Assembly (NCBI GenBank): GCA_022494885.1
Contig: JAGVSM010004963.1
Coordinates: 1 to 64,000, forward strand
Direction of reading: 5' to 3'
From: Micrasema longulum
Taxonomy: Eukaryota; Arthropoda; Insecta; Trichoptera; Brachycentridae
DNA: 64,000 nt
A program made the position numbers and the translations under genes. The notes beneath the pieces are model-generated. The model ran no database searches, was not told where the DNA came from, and saw only the letters and a program-made list of their open reading frames with translations. This document shows positions 1 through 12,500 of the stretch, one piece after another; within the stretch, counting starts at the first letter, position 1; each line of letters starts with the position of its first letter.

Positions 1-190
1 TGGCTGGTTTAAGTGGCCACTTTACACACTGTGTAACATTCACCATTCTGCCTATATTTGAATATCTATATTCCTTCAATTCTTAAACCAGCCATTGACA
101 GGTCATAAGCCCTGTAGATGCCTAGACTTCTATATTACCTTCTCTTCAATGTTCTTCATCTCTGTTGTAATATGTTTTATTTATGTAATA
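1..190. repeat. FB-1 repeat: - copy joined to + copy
   Basis: Positions 1-85 read as the reverse complement of FB-1 (TGGCTGGTTTAAGTGGCCAC, ...). Positions 86-190 read as the forward strand of its other half. The head-to-head join makes a short hairpin. FB-1 is the most abundant repeat in the window. Confidence 0.8.
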
Positions 191-540
191 AATTACAATG
201 AACTTCCATCAAGAATTTTCAGTTACAAACTTAAATGTTTTAGAAATGATGATTGTTTAATTTTAAAATAAATATTGACTCAATCAATACGCTTACAGTG
301 CCAATCATTTGTAGTTTTACCCACTTATATTCGGGTACAAATTAATTAACATTTTTGTACATTACCCATCAAATAAATCACAACTCGCCGCTGGTATGCT
401 GCAGTCGACTCTTCTCGAGAAGCAAATTAATGTAGTAATGTTTGAAACAACACTGAAAGGTCACCTCGACCTTAAAATATGTTCATATAACCCTAACTGG
501 TTTCAATATTAATACCTAATAATGATGTTCGTCTGTCCAG
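191..540. other. DNAI7 intron, nothing recognised
   Basis: AT-rich unique-looking sequence before the first visible exon. Confidence 0.5.
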
Positions 541-3500
541 CCTGCCGGAGACCGTCCTGTGGCTGGAGCCCCCGCTGGTCTGCTGCTGGCAGGAGGAGCG
601 CGGCGCCTGGAGCACCGCAGACGTCCACGACCTCAAGTATAACGAGGACAAGTTCACCCTCACCTTCCGCATCGGCGTCATCAGTGAGTACCGCTCTTGC
701 GTATTTATTTGTCATTCAGGTACTTCTTCTTCTTCTTATCAGCCTGTTTCTCTCTACTGCTGGATATGCTAAAACTGCCACCCACCTACCAGGCGCGTGC
801 GGTGACTTTTATCAGTAAGGATGCTTACAAAATACCATCATATTCCTTATGTTAGCAGATTTATCCAGAATTATTTAATAAGCTATTTAAGTTGTCCATC
901 AGAGTAATAATAATTCATAGTTGACAATCAATAAATTGACGGAGCACAGGTGGGCGCGTCTAGGGGTGAAGCTGTCAATTTTCTTATTTTCTTCTCCTTT
1001 TTCCACTCCCAAGTGTAGCATGTGGACATCACCAGACGCTTCCGGGAGACCTTATCGTTAGCCCGCACCTCGCCTCCTCCGACGTCAATTCCGCGTCCCT
1101 TAGTTCCGCCGAACAAAGCTGAAAGATCGCCATCGGTGGTCTTCCGGGACGGCGCCCGTAGGCGTGAAAAGGAGATAACAATATAAACACCAAAACACCT
1201 AAGACCCGAGACAATCGTTCATAAATTTGGGCCAAGTGTCAATGATGCGCTATTTCAAACCTTATGATAAACGTTATTAGAGCCGTTTTTTCTTTGCATT
1301 ATACAAGTTGGATGCTTCTTTCTCTCCGAGTCTCGAAAGAGAAATCTAAAACCTTATGAACCTAAAACGCATGCGCAAAAATTTGGACAAATGCTATGGG
1401 AACTAGACGCAAGTCGACAAGCAGCATCCCGCGTATACAACAAATACTATCAAGAACAACAACAACAACAAACCATCACGCCGTTTCCCCGTAGGGGTAG
1501 GCAGAGAGGATAGAACGCCATAACACTCTATCTTGGCATACAGACCTCGCTTCCTCTACATTCGTACATCTTCTTATGCACGCACGCCGATTATTCCTAC
1601 TTTTGACATGTCCATCTTCAAGTATTTGATGGACTTGATCATGCCATGTCTTTCTCGGTCTTCCTCGTTTTCTGCATCCATCAACATTTGCATCGTAGAT
1701 CTTTTTAGTCGTTCTTTCGCTGTCCATTCGCTCTACATGTCCAAACCAACGCAGCAGCCCTTTCCAGTTCTATCAATGAAATGCATGTCTCAGCCTTACA
1801 CACTTCACGGATCTCGACATTTGTGCACCTATCATACATCGTTTTACCACATATTTGCCTGGGGGATCGCATTTCGACAGCATTCAACCTACTTTCATCA
1901 TTATTTTTCCAATTCCATACTTCGCTCCCATACATTAGAGTTGGAAGGTTAGAGGTCAAGAACAAGATACCTAGATATTCAGTACGTACGTTGGTATAGG
2001 AAATACGCATATGTAGCTAGGTATGTATACTAAAGATATTGTTTGAATCGCGTTCACCCGAACGTACTCAGTGAGAATTTTAGGAATACATTTTTGAAGG
2101 TTTTATTTCGTATTTATAATGTTTTTTTGTAGTAAAATTCATAGTATTTTTTAAATTTCAAGAGATGCGCCGCATTCACAGTATCTATGGACGGAACGCG
2201 CCTGCCACCCATCCCTCTCATACTCTATTTGAAAGAACAAATTTCCTAACTGTCAGACAACTTTATGTTAGGGAAGTTCTTACGAATTTCTGGTCTTCAA
2301 TAAAAAATACAACAAAATACACAACAAAATATTAAAACAAGATATGCAATGAGCTGGGGTAAATCAAAGTAGAACTGCCTTTTTTCAGAGGCATTTTGCA
2401 GTATTGGGCCCTAGGGTTTTAAACATGTTGGATTCTGACATAAAAAGCGTCTGTCAGCTACAATGTTTATAAGTAGAAGGTGAGCAAGTGAATAAGGGAT
2501 GAATCTCACCTACGCGATAAAGGTTTCAGCTCCTTTACTTCCCAAAAGTCAACAGATGGAAGAGTTGAGGAAATGTGGATGCCCAAATGTTTGCCCATGT
2601 GAGCAGAATAGTAAATGTTACACGGTGTGTAAAGCGGCCACTTAAAGCAGCCAATGACAGGCCCTGTAAATGCCTGGACTTTCATATTCCCTTCTCTAAA
2701 ATGTTATCCGTCGCTGTTGTAATTTGTTAAACTATTTTGCTGTCAATAAATAAATAAAAAAATGAAATTGTTTGAATGTTTTTATAGATCCAATTGGCTT
2801 CGCCACCCTGAAGTATAGCAATCTGCCTTACCAAGGATGGGAACTTAAACCAAACGCCTCTCGGTAAGATCAAATTATAATTACTAGAAAAAGATTTTGA
2901 GAAGGGAATATGGAAGTCTAGGCATTTACAGGGCTTATGACCCGTCATTGGCTGGTTTAAGTGGCGACTTTACACACTGTGTAACATTCACCATTCTGCC
3001 CATGTTTGAACATCCACATTTCCTCAACTCTTCCATCTGTTGACTTTTGTGAAGAAAAAGAGCTGAAACCTTTATCACGTGGGTGAGATTTATCCGGCTG
3101 AACCAAATCACCTACTAGGCAACGCCTGAAAACAATTTTCTAATTTTTATACTTCTTTTACCAGGTAGTAATTTAACAATGTTTGAGTAGGTCCAAATGC
3201 TTGCAGACTGGTTGGATTTCCTCCCTAGGGAGTTATTCATATTTGAATTTGGAAAGATGGAAGAGCTGAGAAAATGTGGATGTTCAAACATGGGCAGAAT
3301 GGTGAATGTTACACAGTGTGTAAAGTGGCCACTTAAACCAGCCTATGACAGGTCATGAGCCCTGTAAATGCCAAGACTTCCATATTCCCCTCTCAAAAAT
3401 TTTTCCCTCTCTGTTGAAATAAATTTAAATATGAACAACTCCCTAGGGAGGAAATCCAGCCAGTCTGCAAGCATTTGGACATAATCAAACTAGAAAAAGA

Positions 3501-6500
3501 TATTAACTTGTTGGAAAGAGTCCAAAGACGATCTTCAATGTTGTCGCCGAGCCTAAAACGGCTTCCATATTTATTTTTATTTATTTATTTAACTTTTTGT
3601 ACACAATGTTATTTGTACATTGGCGGGCTTATTGCCAAATAGCAATTTCTTACCACCAACCAATGAAATAAAAGTTTTTTTTTTATAATTCAAGTTACAG
3701 AACATATTCAATAGAAAATAAATATTAAAAAGCTAAAAATATATTAAAAATTGAAATAAACGTATTTGTTTATAAATTACCTTAAATCAGAACTATTACT
3801 CAATGGGAAAAAGAAAAAAAGAGGAAAGAGGAAAGGAGGAGAGATTAAGGAAGAGAAAGGAGATGTTTCTTCAGACGTGATTTAAACAGAGATAATGTAG
3901 CAACATCTTCGATGGTGGATGGGAGATGATTCCACAGTCAAGCCGGATGGATACTATATGAGTTAGAGAAGAAAGAGGAATTGTGGATGGGTATTAAGAG
4001 AGTGCCTTGAGAATTAGAACGAAGAGGTAAACCTTGAACTGATAAGCGTTGACGGAGGTATATAGGAGCGTTAGGACTATGAAGTACATTGAACAGAAGT
4101 GAGAGGGAGTGACAGTCTCTCCGCTGTCTAATTTTGAGCCATTTCAGTTGCCTACGATAATCAGAAATGTGGTCATATTTCCTAAGACCAAAAATGTACC
4201 TTATGCATGTATTCTGAAGTCGTTCGAGTTTATCGAGTTGCTCACAGCTTAAATCAGTCATGGAAACATCAGCGTAATCTAGAATGGGTAGTAGTAATGC
4301 TTGTACAAGGGTGCGTTTAGTATTTCTTAAACTAACATACAACCTACCCTACCTGACCTCTACGACTGAACTGTACAAAAAACACACCAGTTTGACATAA
4401 ACTACTCGACTAAAATTGAGACCTTAAAAATTGTGCACAAAATAACACTGGGAAACATACAAGACGACGACATAATATTAGTCAAAATGCTGACATATAC
4501 AAATATAACACCAGACAACAACGACACTATCATATTGAAAAAGCAAAGACAAACACAGGACAGTCAAAAATATTACATAATGGACTTAAACACTACAACG
4601 ACCTACCTTACTACTTGAAAACTTTTACTGGAGACAAATTTAAAATCTATCTGAAAAAGCACATGATGACTGAACTAACTAGACTAGACGAGACATAAAA
4701 TGACTTGACAATATTAAATTTCTAATGTAACCCTAACGGGTTTTTTAAAATTGTAAATAAATAAATTTTTAAAAATGGGTAAGAATTTTTGCAACCTTCT
4801 AAGTGAGTGTAGACTGAACAATATTTTGCGGCTTAATTCTAATGAATTAGTAATACTTTAATAAGTGAGCTCGCCAGCAGAGATGTACATCCATTTGTAC
4901 TCCATATGTGGAGAGACAGGAGACTCTCGGTCTCACAACGCTGCAGGAACGGCGGGAATGGAGCGACCTGATAGTGGCCTACAAGATACTCAACAGTCAC
5001 TTTATTTTATTTCTCCTACTACTACCATCACGCCATTTTCCCGTAGGGATAGGCAGAGAGAATGGACCGCCACACACGTCTATCCTGGCATACATTCCTA
5101 TCTCCTTCCACATTCATACATCTTGTCATACACGCCCTTCGGTTCTGTCTGCTTTTGACATGACCAGACTTAAGATTTTGGTTTATCTGATCGTGCCACG
5201 TCTTCCTCGGTCGTCCTAGTCTCATGTTGCCGTTCATTTTCGCCATATATACTTGTTTTACCATTCTTTTGTCGTCCATTCGTTCTACGTGACCAAACCA
5301 TCTCAGGATTATTTTATTTTTATTTTATTAACGGCAAATCTGCCTTTTACAAAAATTTATAATACTAACATATTTGGCTTAATATACTTTAATTTTTTTA
5401 AAAACATGGAATTACGAATAGTCCAGAAGGAGCGTAGAATCATATTTGAATACATCGGACTGTGTTCAATAATTCCCCCACTTAGACACACTTTCGCCAC
5501 GCGCATACGTAAAGTCACCGGGTAATGTGTCGGGTTGTGGTCCCGTGGCTAGTGTCTCGGAATCACAGACCAAAGGTCCGTGGTTCGAATCCCACTCTAC
5601 CCCAACTTGATTCCATTTTCTAATAGTGAGTTATTCACAACTCATTGAGAATGGCCCTCTATATTAAATATTTGGGTAAATCATAAGAACGCAAATATTT
5701 CTTTTTTTTTTTTTTTTTAAAATGATGCTTGATGGGAAAAAAAAATCATAACACAAATGTAAGGTAAAAAAAAAAGCAACCTGTTACTTTTAAAAAAAAA
5801 TTATTGTGCACGCGGAAACATTGATTGACACAACAGATAAGATAAATAAAGGGTCATTTAAATGATTATTAATAAGAGTAATTCAATTTATGAACTTTGA
5901 AGTTAAAATATAAAACAAATTTTATTTGACACAAAACAAATATTTTTATATCATGTTGAATAATATTTGATGTTTTAAAGATAATGTCGTTCAAATGTCC
6001 CCCACGGCGTTGTTTAATCCGAGGTCTAATTTTCATTAGTTCTTTTATAAAATGAGCAAAGTAGGGTTAAAAAAAAATCTACCTTGGCAATACTAACGAA
6101 ATTTCCATTTTGTTTCTTCGACAATTTGACAGATGGAAAAATAATTCAATTTTTAAGTAATTCATTTGCTACTTAAACGTTCGTTTGTTAATTATACATG
6201 AAATGTGATGCCATTTCTTTAAGATCCTAGCAGTATTTCTGCACTTCAAAAGGACACAACACGGCATAGTTGAATTCAAATCAGGAGTTGCGTACTGAGC
6301 AACGTCTACAATGAAACTAATTGGGCAAAACGTAAACCTACTCATTTATGAGTTGTTGAGTCGCCTTCTGTTTGATGTGCGTATGCGGTTTCTGGAATTC
6401 TTAATTCTATGTTTATCACATTTAAAAAAATATCAATAGTAATGCCCAAATACACATATTCATTAACTACACCAATGTTTTCACATAATATGGCCATACC

Positions 6501-9500
6501 ATTATGAAGACAGTTAAACTATGAGAGACTATATTAATTTGATTCAGTGCTGGTACATGAGGGGATCTGACATGCATAGTTTTAGTCTTTATTGCATTTA
6601 TTATAAGACCCGCTTCCACACCAAAATGTTCTAAACAATTACCTCCAAAGCATTGAGCATGTAAGGTTTCATAATTCGAATGAGTAAACACTTTGATAAT
6701 CCAAAGGCCCTTATTTCATTATATTATACATTTGTCAGAAGCCATTTGGAATACGCCTCTCAGATGCCATATATATAAGTAGAATAGAAAATATTCAAAA
6801 CAAATTTATAAAGTACCTTAAATACAAAACCGGTATTTCTTATGTATCAACTCTCACTGCCTCCACCTTCCGTGGAATCATTTCTCTACAATACCGCAGA
6901 GTGTGTGCGGACCAACTAATGCTTTACAAAATTATGACAGAAATAGTTGACTGTACAGAGCTGCTTGGTTTAATAACAATACATGTGCCAGCCAGGATTT
7001 GTAGACGGTACCACCTGTTTCATGTACCAATAAGTAAAACATTGTATGTTAAAAATGCTTTTTTTCGTAGGACTTTTTCAGTGTACAATACAAAATTTAA
7101 AGATATAGATTACACAAACATCACTCTGTCAGATTTAAAATTTACACTAAAAATGTATAATGTAACTTAGTAGACATTATAATAATAAATATGTACATCT
7201 CCCCTCCCCTCCTTATCCTCTCTTCAAGCATTCTTGTCCTTATCCCGCCCAATTTACAGTAACTTAATGTTCTTAAAATAAATATCAAAAAAATCTTTGA
7301 TTATTGAGCACATGAAAATAACCTTTTTATATGTATAAATTGTATGTATTTATTTGATATGTAATATATTTTCTTTACTAACTTTGTATACTATGTGGAA
7401 ATCTGTTATTAGTTCTGAGTTTATACACTACATCTGTTTGTTTACTAAAAATATGTATGTAGAACTGTTGATTTCCCAAATAAAATAAAATAATAAAATA
7501 AATAAAATAAAATAAATGATATTTTTCCCGTATTCTTAATTTGATTTTTTTTTCATTTTAACTATTTGATTGCTGTGTTTATAGCGATGGTGTTGTGGTG
7601 ACAATTATGGGCGCCATTATAGTCCTCGAGGTGGAAGTACTGAGCAGCGGGATCAAGGTCAAGTCCATTCAGAACGGAGCCACCAAGGCTCTGCAGAACA
7701 TGGTCTGCAAAACCTTCACCCTCAAGGAGCTGATCAACGTAAGTCATTCTAATGCTGTCCACTTTGCACTGCCATTGCGTGACGAATCCAAGAATTTTAC
7801 GCACTATAGGGTACTAATTTTCCTTTAATCGGGTTGTGGTCCCGTGGCTAGTGTTGCGGACTCACAGATCAGAGGTCCTAGGTTCGAACCCCACTCTACC
7901 CCAAATTGGTTTCCATTTTCTAATAATAATAATATTTGTCTGATTTATATAGCGCCATTTTTGTAAAAAATCACCTCAAGGGCGCTTTACAATCGTATAT
8001 CTAATCTTACATTCTAACTAAACTTAAGTGATACATTATATTTCCAGATTTAAAATTGAGGGTATGATAGTTTAAAGAAGTGGGATTTTAGTTGGGATCT
8101 GAACTGACTGGGACTGTCGATGGTTCGTAAGTTTGAAGGCAATCGGTTCCAGGCAGAGGGGCCGGCGGCGGCAAAAGCACGATCTCCAAATCTAGTGCTT
8201 GGAGAGCGCCGGATTTCGACAAGTTTTCATCTTCCTGAATCAAATGCTGACCCAAGAGTAGATTTTCTTTGACATGTGTTTTCCCTAATACAAAGGTCCG
8301 ATAGGTATTTTGGAGCCATGAAGGGATTTGAATACTGTCCAGCAAAGCTCGTATTTTATTATCTCCTGGCTTTTTAACCAGTGCAAATCTCGAAGATGTG
8401 GTGAGATGTGAGAATATTTTTTACTTCCGTAATAAGCCTCGCTGCTGCATTGAAAACAGATTGAAGTTTATTAGTTTGATATTTTGGGAGATTTGCGTAT
8501 ATTCCATGACAGTAATCTAGACGCGAAACGACATAAGCATTTACAAGAGCTTTAGTTGCGTCTTTAGGAATATTTCTCCGCACGGATTCGATCTGTCGGA
8601 GATGGAAGAAACCAGCACTTACCGTTTTATTCACCTGAGAATGAAGAGAATAGTGAGTTATTTACAACTCGTTGAAAATGGCCGTCAAAATTGAAATATT
8701 TTGGTAAATTATAAGAACGCTAATATTTCTTTATTATAAAAAAAAGGTTTAAAAAAAAAATAACAATAATGTCCAAATTTTATTTGTTTTGTTAAAAATC
8801 CAAATATTCTAATTCTGTATTTCTTCTCTCTTGATGTTAGGTAGGTACCATAAGGATGGGAAAGAAAGGTAATCGGCCAGTAGCTCAATCACAAATAACT
8901 ATCGACGTGCTTAAAAACATGCTAAGCATTTGAGCGATAAGCAATGAACAACAATGCTCATGGTTAAGTTATCGCAGTCATAAGTCAAAGCGTGTGTAAT
9001 CTCTAAGTCAACGCTCATGTCGGTTTGTTTTTTGTTTTCCTCGTAAATAAATACAGTTCACTGGCGAAAAATCGGCGTTTGCTATAAAGAATAATACAAT
9101 ATATTGCATTTGCAAAATAGTAAGGAGTATCTAATACAAAAAAGTGAAAATTTAATTACAATTACTATGGCGACTGATTTTCTTGAGATTTGGCTCGCCA
9201 ACCACCGCGCCGGCTAAATGCAATGAACAGCGTGATAAATAATAAATAAATAAATGAAAGAAGCAGTTTTGGAATATTTTCCATATTTACACTGGTGAAA
9301 TTCAAATATGTGATTGCGCAGCAGGATTATACGTCGCGAAACGTAATATTTTGACATTTAATATTAGGTGTTCACACGGATGTTGTATTGTGATCGCGAA
9401 TACGATAAACAACCATGGTGATAAATTGTTATCACGTCGCTTATTAGCACGTCGACAGTTATTTGTGTTTGAGCTACTGGAATAATATAGATAAATGCTG

Positions 9501-12500
9501 TTATTTACTAATAAGGCATTACCCCGCGATAAAAGAATGTACGAAGGGTGAAGAATCCTCGGCTCTACCCGACCGAGTTTCTCCAGAGTGTGCTCGGCTA
9601 CAACAGTTTAGAGACTAGAAGGAATGTGTATTTGGCTACACATTTTTATCGATCGTTGCGCGGTATGATCGATAATCCTGAGATTATAATGAGCATTGGT
9701 TTGTATGTTCCTGATAATTACCTAAGACAGCGTCAGCATAGATTATTTCATATTTCGATATACAGGACTACCCTGCCTGTTGGAAGGGCTACCGCTACGC
9801 TGAACAACATCGCTCAGGATATTGATCTGTTCCATGTATCCGAAGGGGTTTTCCGGAGCAGGATTCTCCTACTACTTTGACATGAGTCTCTAGGATGTAT
9901 TTTTTTCTTTTTTATAATATGTACGTATTGAATATATGTTTGTAATGTATATGTTGTATTCAAATAAATGAATACAAACTAATACCACTTTCGGATAAAG
10001 GGATTTTGAGTATTATTCACTGCAATGGTTCTCACCTGTTCAGAATCCATGTCCGGGACTCTGCCATTTGCGAATGTCAGCTAGATGAGGAAGATTTAAA
10101 CCATATTTTTTTCGGATGCCCCATAAATGATTGTTATCCTGATTTCCTATCCGACCTCTCTGATATTAATATCCCATTCCCTATTCATATTCTAACTCTC
10201 CTGTCCCCACCCAATAAACGTGTATTTAAAATCCTATGTAAATATCTAGTTGTAAATGGTGTTAAGTTGTAAATATGTTTTATTATTATATGTATATATT
10301 ATATTAAATACTAACATACTAACTTGTACATATTATATTACTAACACATGTGTATATATGTAAAAAACAAAAATACTCGACACTGGCCAGAACACTCCGA
10401 ATTGAGAAGTGAAAAGGCCATGAAAAAACGAAGAAGAAGAAGAAGAGTATTATTCAATTAAAATCTATAGCCTACTTCCACCATCTATTAAAACAATTAG
10501 TAACGAGAAATTTTTTAAAAAGGCTCTAAAAAAGTGGATAATTTGCCCAAACCAATATTGTGGTTTAGTTAGTTTTTTAAGTTTTTATTAATTTCATTGT
10601 GTACATTTGTACGTAGCAATTAAACAATCTGAACATTTTGTTAATTATCTCTGTTTATTAAGTAAGTCTTCTTTGTTTATTCTCAAATGTAAAAATATTT
10701 AAATAAAAAGTATATTTTTAAGTGTCCTCGGCACGGGTAACCCCAGTCTCCAGTGAGGTCACATTATTTTTATTATTAATTATAGTTTGCAAGAGAAAAC
10801 TATGTAGAAATAAAAGATAACAAAAATTAAATTGAAAAAATTATTAAAATTATATCTTGTCTTCTGCCACAATTGGACCAATGTCCGGTAGATGAAGATG
10901 CGAATTGGCAATCCCCTCGTCAGAATTAGTTGTTTTTGTGCAGAGATTGCAAGCCGGGGGCGTCGACATGTTCCCGACCGAGGACGCCCCCATTCTCGTG
11001 GAGGGCAGCTGCCCCAAGCTGCCCGTGATGGAGGAGCACCTGTACCACTGCATGGCGCACTGCTGCACGGCCTACAACTTCCAGTGGTCCAGGTAAGCCC
11101 ACCTCACCAACAGCAATTTTAAAACAGCAATTTTTTACCACCTCTAGTACCGACGCGCGACGCTGACGGGTCTAGTACTCCTCGATACGCATTGAAAGTG
11201 ACAACCACCGAGCTATTTTTCCTTTAATTACGATTAGAATCGAGAGTGTTCAAAAAAAATTCCTGAAAAAACTAGATTACAAATTTCATTAGCATTTTTC
11301 AGATTATTTAGCTTCATTAAAATTTTATAACCTTGATTCATTAGCACACAGAAGAGATATGTTTGATCAGATCCTGCTTTACCAAATTGTAAATAATAAA
11401 TTCGATTCCCCGGAACTCATTAATCAACTTGCTTACCGTGTCCCCTTCAGGCCAACTACACTGGACTGATATTTTCTGTATTTGTAAAATTAAAATTGAA
11501 ACATTCTACGATCCCTCGTATATGTGAAACATTTAACAAAAAAAATAATAGTCTTGATGTATTTAACACTCCATACAATATGTATAGAAGAGAATTAATA
11601 GGCTTGATTCATGCTCTTCATTCATAATTCATTTAATCATTAAATCAAATGCAATTTTCCACTCTCACTTTCCTTCAATCATCCTTTACCGCTCCTTATC
11701 AAGTTCCTTCTTTTCCTTTCCAATATCTCCTTGTTTTGCCCATATTTATCTTATTTTAATATATAGTATATTTATTATTTATATAGTTTAAACTTCAAGC
11801 TGTTGTCGCTTTATTACAGTATTATTTAGTGAATACATATAATTGGATGGCAGGCCCTACTATGTATACATTTTATATAGTTTTAAAAAAATATATATAT
11901 AAATTTAACGTGTACATCTGTTCGTATTCAAAATAAATAAAATTTAAAAAAAATAATCATTTAAATTTTTAATCATTCTGAGGTTGGCACTTTCTTTCTT
12001 AAAAGCCTATTTAAAATATAAAGGAGAAATGAATAAATTTTGTAATATTTCTCTATTACAACCATCGAATTTTCACTACAAGCTGTCCCTCCATACATTT
12101 TGCAGGTGGAATGTGAGTGCCGGGCGGAGAGCCGTTGTCCAGCAAGTTAGAGAATATTTGCTGTCGGATATTGAGGTGAGTTTCCAAGGCCCAGTCGCAC
12201 TAAAAATCAAAATTTTGAAAGCAAGGAAGTTCTTACTATTATTTAACACTTTATATACATATGCAACATACAGGGTGTTCTTTAAACCCTGTCGCATCCG
12301 AAACCACGATGATCAGTATGAGCAAGAAGACCTATTGGCACATTAAAATACATTTTTAGAACGAATAAAATTTACAAAAATAAAATATTTAAAAAAATCA
12401 ATGGTTGCTCACTTCCGCAAGGGAGAAGCGAGGAGCGGGGAGGGAGGAGTCTGATACACCGTCAACCACATGGCCACGCCCCCCTCGCTTCTCCCCTGCA

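Noticed and set aside
5582..5592. Perfect B boxes at 5582, 7882 and 21857 as functional tRNA genes
   Set aside because: No cloverleaf could be formed, and the same heads recur with identical non-tRNA bodies, so they are SINEs.
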